NCBI GenBank assembly: GCA_964631125.1
Contig: CAZVYN010000050.1
Coordinates: forward strand, 1-31,887
DNA length: 31,887 bases
Direction: 5' to 3'
Source of the DNA: CAZVYN01 sp964631125
GTDB lineage: Bacteria; Eisenbacteria; RBG-16-71-46; CAIMUX01
In this document: one piece after another, positions 9,001 through 16,734 of the stretch
Numbering within the stretch: position 1 is the stretch's first letter
Layout of the letters: each line of letters begins with the position of its first letter
The notes under the pieces: model-generated
What the model was told of the DNA's origin: nothing
Databases searched by the model: none
Seen by the model: the letters and a program-made list of their open reading frames with translations, nothing else
Made by a program: the position numbers and the translations under genes

Positions 9001-10400
9001 ACCAGCTCATGTCACACGAGTTCATCTACAAGGACTCGAATTTCAGCGGGCTCGACTCGCAACGGCTCGAGAACGTGGGAAAGCCTTTCATCTTCCTGGG
9101 CTTCGGTTGTCACCTGGCGGAGTTCTCCGTCTACTTCGAGAGCCGACGAGGGGAGTCGAGCGCCGAGAGGATGATGTTCTTGCCCGACGGCCGCGGCGCC
9201 ATCGCGGCCATCGGGTCGACGGGCTACGAGTGGTTGCCGAACAACGCCGACTTCAATCTGGCGCTCATGCGCGCGTGGTGGCTCGATCCCCCGACCGCTC
9301 CGGATGGCGGCACGCGGTGGCTGTTGGGGGAGATGTTCACCGCAGGGAAGTATGAACTGATGGCGCGCCACGTCGGCAACGCCACCGCGCGAGGGATGGT
9401 CGGCACCTACGCCCTCCTCGGCGATCCGACGATGGGAGTCGATCTCGGGCCGCCCCGCTTGGACGCAATCCGGGTCAACGGTGAAGACTGGGTGAACGGC
9501 GACGCGCTGGTGGCGGATGGTGAGAGCGACAGCGTCACGATCGAGGTCCGGCTGCGCGACGAAGTGCAGATCTCGACCGCGACGGTCTTCGACCGCGATG
9601 GGCAGGCGCCCGCCGAGCGGGTGCGCTTTCTCCCCGATCCCGAGTATCCGGACGACGATCGCCGCCGCATTCTCCGATACACGACGCGTTTGATCCCGGC
9701 CTCGGTCGACTACGAGATAGAACTGCGAGCGACCGACCGGAGCGGACGAACCAGCAGCGCTCGCTTCCCGGTGCGAGTCGAGACCTCGCTCTCGGTCAAA
9801 TTGGAGAACGCGTACCGCTTGGTCGCTCCGAACGACTTCCTCCAGGGGGGCGACTCGCTCCGGGTCGTGCTGCAGTTGCCGGCTCGCCTCCCGGCCGAAG
9901 CGTTCTCGGTCTTGCTCGATGGCGTCCTGTTGGGCGGCGTTCAAGCGGTTCCGACCGACGCGCATCCCGATGGATCGACCGGTTGGACGCTGCAGACTCG
10001 CGTTCCCGGCATCCTCGACGCGGGTGCGCACACTCTTTCGGTGTCGATCGAGACGGCTGAAGAGCCGGTCGTGCGATCGTTCACGTTCCAAGGCGCCGCG
10101 ACGGATGTCGAGTTGCTCGAGCTCTACAATTTCCCGAATCCGTGCGCCGGCCCGACGCGCTTCTACTACACGCTCAACGGGAGTGCGGAGCGGGCCGAAC
10201 TGTCGGTCTTCACGCTGCGAGGGCGCAAGATCCTCGAAACCGCTGGGCCCGCCCTGCGCGGAGAGAACATGATCGAGTGGGACGGGCGGGATCGTGACGG
10301 GGACGAGCTGGCGAACGGTGTCTACTTCTACGAACTCAGGGTCCGCACACTGGACGGGCGTGAGTTGAAGAAGATCGAGAGGTTGGCCCGCGCTCGTTGA
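6045..10400 (+). CDS. Secreted gingipain-type (peptidase C25) cysteine protease with FlgD-like C-terminal domain
   Basis: A 1451-residue exported protein. It begins with a signal peptide (hydrophobic to about residue 23, SMAAPSG cleavage region). Residues about 25-320 look like a propeptide, and DLDRDGVFGSGDD near 322 resembles a calcium-binding loop. The C25 catalytic region spans about 655-1110, with FLLLFGDGSNDF, the candidate catalytic histidine H983 in YQGHAH, and the nucleophile C1022 in GFGCHLAEF. Eight cysteines cluster in an insert just before H983. Bacterial Ig-like segments follow. The C-terminus (YNFPNPCAGPTRFYYTL to ANGVYFYELRV) is a FlgD-Ig-like domain, common at the ends of secreted proteins in FCB-group bacteria. 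PorU, the type IX secretion sortase, belongs to the same peptidase family, but this protein could equally be a secreted protease. The ATG overlaps the DUF971 stop and has GGAGAGGAG upstream. Confidence 0.9.
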   Translation: MNRGVLAIALSLMCAAVGPSSMAAPSGTALPSEVTVLRSDDDGIRLLLRTPAPKIFEAEPGDDADVSIDGWSASGAPGEPELPSCSFLVGLPDGARAEIEVRRVVTYPLPGVNPRPVARAEIHDPSRSAARLLDPRPGQDEQPPQQTLVRIRDASAYASLSPESWADLREIGRLRHLSVVPVDLRPVRWDPSVRGLLVARELEVEIRFVRDRSLRREDTAPPSEGAYRWDEVYRRAVVNPDEAARYLASPVATQRRPIGGRAPEFRVLVEQTAVHRIRFEDLEAAGWSTEPLPVDRVALSERFYDETAEDPFIERAVPIVVRDLDRDGVFGSGDDILFFGLTAWDRLDPPPHEKKYGRQNAYFLSARPEGGARMAERGSFLGRNDLTPVATTQWTERFEGDGAYMAAVAVGDQAGQQELGVEALRHDPFLWVGGTQAPGGFPTIHTRSFVLPGFVEIVGARFALQEIFGRFNAAPTISIGPDFGRLVPLPTDFRVNAKSRRIVSAPLEHFVGIPLAETPNQFRILAAEDAHGAAVDWMDWTYRRSFVAFRDATAWRTANDGDVAGPREYRTSGFTQTDSEGSDELVVFDLSDSLAPRRLTYSAQQLGDGGRSLRLQFDLASPDSPSVLTVLRPSAAARPISIGREGEIDLTSGGADDLIVVAPEEFSTEVERLAARRREQGLAVSVAPIRAIYDQFAGGRAWPTGIRDYLRHLFRTRDVDPSFLLLFGDGSNDFAGVLRGQNDPNHVSAPNLVPTQTLFSFAYSSAQHELVASDEWFVDDLIGTGERLDFYPDMHVGRLTPGSTAEAAVIVQKLLDYDQILPGEAWRNRALLISDDEYSTRIANTESYFWHGDPNRAQPRGDESVFIYAARQTREIIQEQAGFTDFGVDTFFVADYMDTVACLGRCIPIDASSPDCGDWRCPFVDGDLPNEARVRSPTCYGFSGCPATCARTCDNLTYGETVVSGGLLPVMSRGFVFVSYQGHAHNQLMSHEFIYKDSNFSGLDSQRLENVGKPFIFLGFGCHLAEFSVYFESRRGESSAERMMFLPDGRGAIAAIGSTGYEWLPNNADFNLALMRAWWLDPPTAPDGGTRWLLGEMFTAGKYELMARHVGNATARGMVGTYALLGDPTMGVDLGPPRLDAIRVNGEDWVNGDALVADGESDSVTIEVRLRDEVQISTATVFDRDGQAPAERVRFLPDPEYPDDDRRRILRYTTRLIPASVDYEIELRATDRSGRTSSARFPVRVETSLSVKLENAYRLVAPNDFLQGGDSLRVVLQLPARLPAEAFSVLLDGVLLGGVQAVPTDAHPDGSTGWTLQTRVPGILDAGAHTLSVSIETAEEPVVRSFTFQGAATDVELLELYNFPNPCAGPTRFYYTLNGSAERAELSVFTLRGRKILETAGPALRGENMIEWDGRDRDGDELANGVYFYELRVRTLDGRELKKIERLARAR

Positions 10401-10405
10401 TCTCC

Positions 10406-11707
10406 TCAGGCATCTGAGAGCAGAGCCCTGTTCTTGCCGGCGGCCTTGGCGGCGAGAAGCCGCCGATTCGCGACGTTCCAGAGTTCTCGCGCGGACCTTC
10501 CGTCATCGGGATGCATCGCGCCGCCGATCGCGACTGTCACCCGCTGCGGGGCGGGGTTCCCGCCGCCGTCCCCCAGCGTGGGTAGGAGCAACGGTTCATC
10601 CGCCACCGCGGCGCGCAACCGTTCGGCGATTCGTTCGGCTTCGTCTCTGGGCACATGCGGCGCCAAGAGGATCGCGAACTCCTCGCCGCCATAGCGAGCC
10701 AGCGTGTCGGTCACGCGGAGCGTGGCTTTGAGGACGCAGGCGACCGTCGCCAACACACGGTCGCCGCCTTCGTATCCGAACTTGGTGTTGAAAGCCTTGA
10801 AGTCGTCGATGTCGGCGATCAACAGCGCCATGGACTGCTCGCGGCGGCGAGCCAGGGACAACTCACGTTCGAACTGCTCCTCGAAATAGGCGCGATTGTG
10901 GATTCCCGTCAGTACGTCGTAGAAGACCAGCCCCTGCAGTCGCAGAGTGGCCCCGAGCAGACTCCGGAAGAGCTGGGCGGGGAGGAGCAGCCGCTCGATC
11001 TGGTCGGATGGAAACGCGTCTTGGGCGGGGTGACGGACCGCGAAGACTCCCCGCCATCCTTGCGTTTCGTCGCCGACCGGGAGGAGCGCCAATGATCCGC
11101 GGCGTTCGTCGCGGCGCCAGTAGAGGCCATGGTCGAGATCGCGGGCCAACCGTTCGAGCTCCGCCTTCTCCACCGGGACCGAACTCCAGGGGATCGCCGT
11201 TCGATCGTCGCCCCCCGGCATCTCGAGCGGGAGAAACGTCGCGGTCGCGCCGGGCGCGAGATCTCCGATGAGCTGTTCGACGCGCGCGATCAGGTCGCGA
11301 GGCGCGAGCAGTCGATCGTGGATGAGCAGCTGTCCCTGGAGCGCGAGCAGCTGCTGCACCTGCTGAGGGAGGAGCGTCGGACTCGCCAGCCCGTCGGAGG
11401 CCATCGCGAATCGAACTGGCGCCTCGCTCTCCGCCTCGAGCGAAACCCGGACCTGCATCCGCACGCGTCTCTCGGGATCACGCAGTCGCCACAGCTCACC
11501 CCCGCCGCTCTGGAGTTCGCGACCTAGCGGCTCCCAAACGCCACGGGCCACTAGCGACTCCATCAGCTCGCGAAACAGGCGCGGCTGATCCGCGGTCGGG
11601 ATCGGTTCGAGGCAACGTTCCAACAGGCGTCGCTCTTCGGGACGCAAGGGTAGCGGGGCGACGACTTCACGCAGGAATTCAGCCGTTGCGATGGGCACAC
11701 GTTTCAA
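10406..11707 (-). CDS. GGDEF diguanylate cyclase with a novel-looking N-terminal region
   Basis: Makes cyclic di-GMP from two GTP. The catalytic domain (about residues 265-430) contains DVLTGIHNRAYFEEQ, LIADIDDFKAFNTKFGYEGGD and an intact GGEEF at 340-344. An RVTD inhibitory-site motif (R331-D334) sits five residues upstream, so product feedback inhibition is likely. The first 250 residues show no transmembrane helix and no receiver, PAS or GAF motif that I can recognise. They hold a charged, Leu-rich helical stretch and a possible sensor-like part (GWRGVFAVRHPAQDAFPSDQIERLLLPAQL), which hints at a diverged GAF domain. The protein is probably cytosolic. Start is TTG 11707 or GTG 11698; neither has a strong ribosome site. 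It converges with the C25 peptidase gene, with 5 bases between the genes. Confidence 0.9.
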   Translation of the reverse strand: MKRVPIATAEFLREVVAPLPLRPEERRLLERCLEPIPTADQPRLFRELMESLVARGVWEPLGRELQSGGGELWRLRDPERRVRMQVRVSLEAESEAPVRFAMASDGLASPTLLPQQVQQLLALQGQLLIHDRLLAPRDLIARVEQLIGDLAPGATATFLPLEMPGGDDRTAIPWSSVPVEKAELERLARDLDHGLYWRRDERRGSLALLPVGDETQGWRGVFAVRHPAQDAFPSDQIERLLLPAQLFRSLLGATLRLQGLVFYDVLTGIHNRAYFEEQFERELSLARRREQSMALLIADIDDFKAFNTKFGYEGGDRVLATVACVLKATLRVTDTLARYGGEEFAILLAPHVPRDEAERIAERLRAAVADEPLLLPTLGDGGGNPAPQRVTVAIGGAMHPDDGRSARELWNVANRRLLAAKAAGKNRALLSDA

Positions 11708-11888
11708 TGTCGGACGCTCAATTTTCGTCCGATCCGAGGATCGGCAGCTCTCTGGTGTGGGCTCTGGATGCTGGGCCGTTGCCGACCTGGCGGGAGTGTG
11801 AGGTCGAATCGGCGAGTGGGAGTGGCCCCCTCTCCCGTCAATGGCAAGAACTCTACCAGCCGGCCGAGCCCCGCGACAACGTAGCTGC

Positions 11889-11918
11889 TTGTAATCTGCT
11901 CGGTTCGGAGCCTAGACT
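11889..11918 (+). promoter_or_regulatory. Possible promoter for the small exported protein
   Basis: TTGTAA (11889-11894) and TAGACT (11913-11918) are 18 bases apart, about 65 bases before the ATG at 11983. The 275-base divergent gap (11708-11982) otherwise shows no repeat, RNA gene or hairpin that I can support. Judged by eye only. Confidence 0.3.
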
Positions 11919-11982
11919 TCCCTCGAGGTGCATAGAATCGAACGTGACCGGGTGCGTTCCAATGCCTCGGCAGGAGGTCCGC

Positions 11983-12390
11983 ATGTATCGGACGAAGTCT
12001 TCCCCCCTCTCCGCGCGCGTCCTCGCTCTCTCGTCTCGCCTTTCGCCGGAGCGCGGATCGCGCGGCGTAGCCGCCCTCGCACTGTTCCTCGTCTTGCTGG
12101 CCTTCATCGCGGCGCCGTGGCCGGCCGGGTTGGCGTTCGCGGCCACCTCTCCCTACGAGCAAGATCCCGGAACGCGTGGGACCGATCCGGAGTGGCCCCC
12201 GGGCCCGCCCGGCGAGGATGGCTCGGATCCGGACGAGTTGGAGATCTACATCACGATTCCAGGTCCGGGCGCTGAGTTCGGCTCGCACGATGCGGGTCGG
12301 CCGAACGGGCGTCGGGCCGTGGAGCCTTCAACGGCCCGCCTCCGGATGCTCGCGACTTGGGTGCTGCGCCAGCTCGTCACACATCACTGA
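11983..12390 (+). CDS. Small exported or membrane-anchored protein of unknown function
   Basis: I do not recognise this 135-residue protein. A strong AGGAGG lies five bases before the ATG, which supports it as a real gene. A basic N-terminal region of about 25 residues precedes one hydrophobic segment (VAALALFLVLLAFIAAPWPAGLAFAA), either a long signal peptide with possible cleavage after AFA or a membrane anchor. The following part is acidic and rich in Pro/Gly/Asp (DPEWPPGPPGEDGSDPDE), then ELEIYITIPGPGAE, then a basic C-terminus ending in LRQLVTHH. There are no cysteines. It is followed by a strong hairpin and then by the large TPR-type sigma-54 activator on the same strand. The frame is open upstream to 11686, but that part overlaps the divergent gene's start and lacks a ribosome site. 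Confidence 0.6.
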   Translation: MYRTKSSPLSARVLALSSRLSPERGSRGVAALALFLVLLAFIAAPWPAGLAFAATSPYEQDPGTRGTDPEWPPGPPGEDGSDPDELEIYITIPGPGAEFGSHDAGRPNGRRAVEPSTARLRMLATWVLRQLVTHH

Positions 12391-12405
12391 GTGAAAATTC
12401 GGGAA

Positions 12406-12437
12406 CTCCGGCTCCCGCCATCTGGTGGGAGCCGGAG
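12406..12437. terminator. Strong 11-bp inverted repeat, probable terminator or mRNA hairpin
   Basis: CTCCGGCTCCC (12406-12416) pairs perfectly with GGGAGCCGGAG (12427-12437) around a 10-base loop, starting 15 bases after the stop of the small exported protein. No U-tract follows on the plus strand, so it may act as a factor-dependent terminator, a 3'-end stabiliser or a regulatory hairpin ahead of the sigma-54 activator. Confidence 0.6.
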
Positions 12438-12538
12438 GTGTCCGGATCCCGTGCCGGCCCTGTCGAGTACAGGAACGATTCGCGCCAGCGGTGATCGCGC
12501 GTATGGTTTCGCCGCGGTCGTGTGACCAAAGGATCTCG

Positions 12539-15500
12539 ATGTTTGAATTCCCGGACGAGGGCTACGCCGCATTCGGGCCTGAGGTGGATCGCGGCTACGC
12601 GTCCAGCTCTTCGGTCCGCCCGTCTGGTCTCGGCTCGATGGAGACATCCGGCGCCGCCGTTCCGGCGGAGGCAGTCCCCGACGAACTCGCGATGGCGTCC
12701 TACGGCGTGCTCGAGATGTCGATCGGTGCGGCCGATCTCCACGCCCGGGTCGGCAATCTGGGCCGCGCATTGGAGATGTACCTTTCCCTCCGGGCGAACG
12801 CCCCCGCCGGAGCGACGCTCCAGGAGCGCACGGCTCTGGACCGACGGATCGGCTATTGCCACGAACGCCTCGGGCAATATCGTCAGGCGATCACCTGCCT
12901 CGAGCCGCTGGTAGCGGGGCGCTCGATCTCGGCATCGTCGATGATCCCGGATTCGCTGGAGGCGGAGCGCGCGAGCGCGCATCTCGTGTTGGGCAAGTGC
13001 TATTTCGAGACCGGGCGGCTGGCGGAGGCGGAAACGCAGGGTCTTCTCGCCAGCGCGGCCGCCAAACAGCTCAAGGGTCCCGACTTTGGTTCAGCCGAGA
13101 ACCTGTTGGGAAGCGTCGCCTTCCGCCGCGGCGATTTCGACACCGCGCAGACCCACTATCGACGCGCGCTCGAGGCGTTTCGCGTGTTGGGAGATATCCC
13201 GGCGCTGGCGCGTGGATATGTCAACGTCGGCCATCTCTGCCGTCGCCGAGGTGAGTGGGACCGAGCGCTCGATCACTATCAGGCGGCGTACTACCTGCGG
13301 GCAACCGAAGGGGACTACGCCGATCAAGGAACAATCTTCCAGCATCTCGGGCTGGTGCTCCTCAAGACCGGGCGCTTCGAGGAGGCCCGCGAGCGGTTCG
13401 AGGCAGCGCTGCAGCGGGCCGCCGAGTTGGACGATCGTGCACGGCTGCTGCGCGCCCATCTTGCTCTCGCGATCCTCAGCCGCGAGATCGGCGATCTCGA
13501 TGCGGCCGGTGAGCAGTTGCGCGCGGCGAGGAACGCTTCAGCCGAGCCGCCGGCCCGTGAGCACTGCCTGGTGCAACTCGAAGAAGCGACGATCGCGCTC
13601 GAGCGCGGGGACCGCACGGCCGCCGAAGCTCTCCGGGCATCCGCGGCTGTGGACGTGGCGAAGATCGGGACTCGAGGCGACTTGGCGATCGACTTGAGCC
13701 TCTTGGAGGGCGCCCTCTCGCGAGCGACCGGGGAGTGGGAAGATGCGGAGCGTTCGATCGACGAGGCGATTACTCTGGCGCGGGCCGACCGCGACCGGCA
13801 TCTCGAGGGGATCGCACTGCTCGCGCGTGCCCGACTTGCCGCAGAAACCGGACGCGCCGAGGAAGCCGACCGTGTCTACCGCGCATTGGAAGAGCGATTC
13901 GAACGGAGCGGTGAACTTCCACTTCTCGCGCAATTGCACGACCAGCGTGGAACTCTGGCGGGCGAGTTCGTCGGCGATCACACCGCCGCCCTCGCGGCCT
14001 TCACACACGCGCGCGACTTGTGGAAGCGGATGGGGGCCGTTCGCCGTGAACTCGCCTCCGACGCCAAGATCGCGGAGACCCTCTGGCGCCTCGATCGTCG
14101 AGGCGAATCGAAGGCGCTGCTGCTTGCCTTGCGCGAGCGCCACACGCAACTCGGTTTCTCGACACAGGTCAGCGATGCGGCGCTCGACCGACTCTCCAGT
14201 TGCATCAGCCGGGATCTCGACCCCGATCGCGGGGCCGGACTCGAAGCCGAGCGCGCCCTCGCCCGACTCGAGGAGGTCCTCGCGTGGGATCGGGAGCCAC
14301 TGGAACGGATTCGCGGCTCGCTGCGGGTGCTGATCGAGGCGCTGGCGGCCGACGGCGGGTTCGTGGCGCGTCGAGAAGAGGCGGGACTGGAACTGGTCGG
14401 CGCCCACGCCATGGCCAGACTCCAGGGTCGACGACTTCTCGCCTTGGACGAGTTGGGTGTGGGTCGTCTCGACTCCGCTTGCGTCCAATCGCCGTCGCTG
14501 CCGGAGCGTGGCGCGACGGAGTCGTCCGCCTTGCTGGTCCCCTGCCGACTCTTGGGCCGCGATCACGTCATCTATCTGGAGCGAAGAAGCGCGGGCCTTC
14601 CGGCCTTCAATCGGAGCGACCTGAATTACGTCGGCGCGCTCGTCGCGGAGATCTCACGGCTGGTGCCACATTCGCTCCCGGAGACAGGGGAGAACGGCGA
14701 TCCGCCCGATCTCGCGAAACTCCGGCACGGCATCTACGTCGCTGACGTGATCACCCAGGACAGTCGGATGCTCGGAATCTTGTCATTGGTTCGAAAGGTC
14801 GCGGACAGCGATCTCAGCGTGCTGCTCCAGGGGGAGACAGGCACCGGCAAGAAGCTCGTCGCCCACGCGCTCCATCGGATGAGCGAACGACGCGCGCGTC
14901 CATTCGTGACCGTTGATTGCGCCGCTCTCCCGGACGCCATCCTGGAGAGTGAACTGTTCGGCCATCGCCGAGGGGCGTTCACAGGCGCGCTGCACGATCG
15001 GGTCGGTCTATTGGAGGAAGCGGAGGGCGGGACGATCTTCCTCGACGAGATCGACAAGGCCGGAATCGCGGTCCAGCACCGCTTCTTGCATCTGCTCGAC
15101 AGCGGCGAGATCCGCCCGGTCGGCGCGACCAGCTATCGCTCGCTCGACGTGCGCGTCGTCTGCGCCACGAGTTGCCCGGACCTCCGCACGATGGTCGCCG
15201 ACGGAAGATTCTCCCAGGATCTCTACTATCGCCTCAACGACATCGCGATCGAACTCCCGCCGCTCCGCGAGAGGCCGGATGACGTGGTCCTGTTGGCGGA
15301 GTGTTTCGTGGAGAAGTTCTCGCTGCAACTCGGCCGTCGACTGCGCGGCGCCAACGCCGCGTTCTTCGAGCGTCTGCGTCGCCACCCTTGGCCGGGCAAT
15401 GTGCGCGAGCTGGAGAAGGCGATTCGTCGCGCGGTCACGCTGGCCGAAGACGGCGCCTGGCTCCAACCGGCGCTCTTGCCTCCGGCGGTCTTGGAGTCGT

Positions 15501-15706
15501 CAGCGGAACGCGGGGGGGAGGAGACGGGTCGATTCAAGGAACGGGTCGACGCGTTCGAGGCGCGCCTCTTGACCGAGGCGCTCGAACGTCTGCGCTGGAA
15601 CAAGAGTCGCGCGGCGCACGAACTCGGTCTCTCTCGTAAGGGGCTCAAGGGCAAGATCGAGCGCTACGGGCTCGACCGTCGCCGGGTCCGACCCCCCGGT
15701 CGTTGA
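12539..15706 (+). CDS. TPR-GAF-AAA+ sigma-54-dependent transcriptional activator
   Basis: A 1055-residue cytosolic regulator. About residues 60-560 are tandem tetratricopeptide repeats (for example ENLLGSVAFRRGDFDTAQTHYRRAL). Residues about 585-710 resemble a GAF sensor domain. The AAA+ domain starts near 745: Walker A G765-ETGTGK-K772, the sigma-54-contacting GAFTGA loop at 812-817, Walker B FLDEID (D836, E837), and PWPGNVRELEKAI near the end. The C-terminus (NKSRAAHELGLSRKGLKGKIERYGL) is a Fis-type helix-turn-helix. No phosphoreceiver domain is present, so input presumably comes from a ligand or protein bound by the TPR/GAF part. The usual GKE after Walker A reads GKK. ATG 12539 is chosen because AAAGGA lies five bases upstream. 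A terminator follows. Confidence 0.9.
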   Translation: MFEFPDEGYAAFGPEVDRGYASSSSVRPSGLGSMETSGAAVPAEAVPDELAMASYGVLEMSIGAADLHARVGNLGRALEMYLSLRANAPAGATLQERTALDRRIGYCHERLGQYRQAITCLEPLVAGRSISASSMIPDSLEAERASAHLVLGKCYFETGRLAEAETQGLLASAAAKQLKGPDFGSAENLLGSVAFRRGDFDTAQTHYRRALEAFRVLGDIPALARGYVNVGHLCRRRGEWDRALDHYQAAYYLRATEGDYADQGTIFQHLGLVLLKTGRFEEARERFEAALQRAAELDDRARLLRAHLALAILSREIGDLDAAGEQLRAARNASAEPPAREHCLVQLEEATIALERGDRTAAEALRASAAVDVAKIGTRGDLAIDLSLLEGALSRATGEWEDAERSIDEAITLARADRDRHLEGIALLARARLAAETGRAEEADRVYRALEERFERSGELPLLAQLHDQRGTLAGEFVGDHTAALAAFTHARDLWKRMGAVRRELASDAKIAETLWRLDRRGESKALLLALRERHTQLGFSTQVSDAALDRLSSCISRDLDPDRGAGLEAERALARLEEVLAWDREPLERIRGSLRVLIEALAADGGFVARREEAGLELVGAHAMARLQGRRLLALDELGVGRLDSACVQSPSLPERGATESSALLVPCRLLGRDHVIYLERRSAGLPAFNRSDLNYVGALVAEISRLVPHSLPETGENGDPPDLAKLRHGIYVADVITQDSRMLGILSLVRKVADSDLSVLLQGETGTGKKLVAHALHRMSERRARPFVTVDCAALPDAILESELFGHRRGAFTGALHDRVGLLEEAEGGTIFLDEIDKAGIAVQHRFLHLLDSGEIRPVGATSYRSLDVRVVCATSCPDLRTMVADGRFSQDLYYRLNDIAIELPPLRERPDDVVLLAECFVEKFSLQLGRRLRGANAAFFERLRRHPWPGNVRELEKAIRRAVTLAEDGAWLQPALLPPAVLESSAERGGEETGRFKERVDAFEARLLTEALERLRWNKSRAAHELGLSRKGLKGKIERYGLDRRRVRPPGR

Positions 15707-15750
15707 CTTACTCCTCCCGCCTGCGTAGGCTCCGGCGGTCGATTTCCCCG

Positions 15751-15773
15751 GGCCGGCGGCGACGCCGGCCTTT
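15751..15773 (+). terminator. Rho-independent-type terminator after the sigma-54 activator
   Basis: GGCCGGCG (15751-15758) pairs perfectly with CGCCGGCC (15763-15770) around a GCGA tetraloop and is followed by TTT. It lies 45 bases after the activator's stop. The T-run is short. Confidence 0.6.
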
Positions 15774-15832
15774 CGCGTCTCCGGAGGTTCGCCCGGCGAA
15801 CGGTCACCCGTGGAGCCCACCCCGAACTTGTG

Positions 15833-16297
15833 ATGAGCCTCAGCGAGCTGATCCAGAGCGACTGCATCCAACTCGACCTCGCGGCCGGCTCGAAGACAGA
15901 ACTGATCCGCCTCATGGTGGCTCGGCTGGCCTTGGCCGAAGTCGTGGTCGACTCGGAGTTGGTCGTGCAAGCGCTCCTGGAGCGCGAACGCGTCATGAGC
16001 ACGGGGATCGGCGGCGGCGTCGCGATTCCTCACGCGCAGAGCAGCGCGGTGCGACGACTCGCCGTCGCGATCGCCCGGCCTGAGCCCCCCATCCCCTTCG
16101 ATTCGCTCGACGAGCAGCCGGTCCGCCTCGCCTTCATGATCGTCGGTCCGGAAGAGCGAGGCGGGTTCATCCGGATCCTGGCGCGGATCTCGCGTCTGCT
16201 CTACACGGGCGAACTGCAGAAGCGGCTCCTCGCCGCGCCGTCGCCGGAAGATGTTCGCGCGATCGTCGAGCAAGAGGAGGAGAAACTCCGCCAGTGA
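15833..16297 (+). CDS. PTS EIIA-type (PtsN/fructose-like) phosphocarrier protein
   Basis: A 154-residue stand-alone PTS IIA domain of the mannitol/fructose/nitrogen type. The motif STGIGGGVAIPHAQ contains the phospho-accepting histidine H67, and LAFMIVGPEERGGFIRILARISRLL matches the C-terminal half. No IIB or IIC domain or transporter gene adjoins it, so a regulatory role like PtsN (IIA-Ntr) is more likely than sugar uptake. It follows the sigma-54 activator but is separated from it by a terminator. GTG 15830 or ATG 15833 could be the start; neither has a well-placed ribosome site. Its stop overlaps the GTG of the VanZ-like gene. Confidence 0.88.
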   Translation: MSLSELIQSDCIQLDLAAGSKTELIRLMVARLALAEVVVDSELVVQALLERERVMSTGIGGGVAIPHAQSSAVRRLAVAIARPEPPIPFDSLDEQPVRLAFMIVGPEERGGFIRILARISRLLYTGELQKRLLAAPSPEDVRAIVEQEEEKLRQ

Positions 16298-16734
16298 GGC
16301 AACGGGCCACAGCATCCCGAGCGCTCCCGGACACGCCCCGTTCGCCGATGCGTTGGTTGTCCGCTTGGGGGCCGGTCCTCGCGTTCGAAGCGGCGGTGCT
16401 CTTCGCCTCGAGTCGGCCCCACCTGCGGCCTCCGCAGCTCTGGCCCCACCTGGACAAGGGTGCGCATTTCGTCGAATATTCGATCCTCGGCGCTCTGCTC
16501 TTCCGCGCGTTCCGCCTCTCGGGCGGGAGTCGCCGCGAAGCGACGGTCCTCTCGATCGCATTTGCCGCCGCGCTCGCAGCGGGGGACGAATGGCTCCAAT
16601 CCTATGTGCCGGGTCGGACCGCTTCACTCTTCGATGGCCTCGCGGATCTGGCGGGGCTGCTGGCCGGCGTACTGATCGCGCGCCGTTTCGTGAAGACGCA
16701 TGAACTCGACCCACTGACGAGGAACCCACACTGA
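16294..16734 (+). CDS. VanZ-like small membrane protein
   Basis: 146 residues with about four hydrophobic segments. The signature HLDKGAHFVEYSILGALLFRAF, followed by GDEWLQSYVPGRTASLFDGLADLAG, is typical of the VanZ-like family (the conserved D-K-x-x-H-F-x-E-Y and the E-x-x-Q...D-x-x-A-D motifs). VanZ in enterococci gives low-level teicoplanin resistance. Most chromosomal homologues have no known role, and no resistance function is implied here. The GTG start overlaps the IIA stop (GTGA) and the stop overlaps the aspS ATG by one base, so the three genes should be co-translated. Confidence 0.85.
   Translation: MRQRATASRALPDTPRSPMRWLSAWGPVLAFEAAVLFASSRPHLRPPQLWPHLDKGAHFVEYSILGALLFRAFRLSGGSRREATVLSIAFAAALAAGDEWLQSYVPGRTASLFDGLADLAGLLAGVLIARRFVKTHELDPLTRNPH

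Noticed and set aside
10405..10418. CTCAG-GCAT-CTGAG inverted repeat between the C25 peptidase and GGDEF genes
   Set aside because: A five-base stem without a T-run is too weak to call a terminator.
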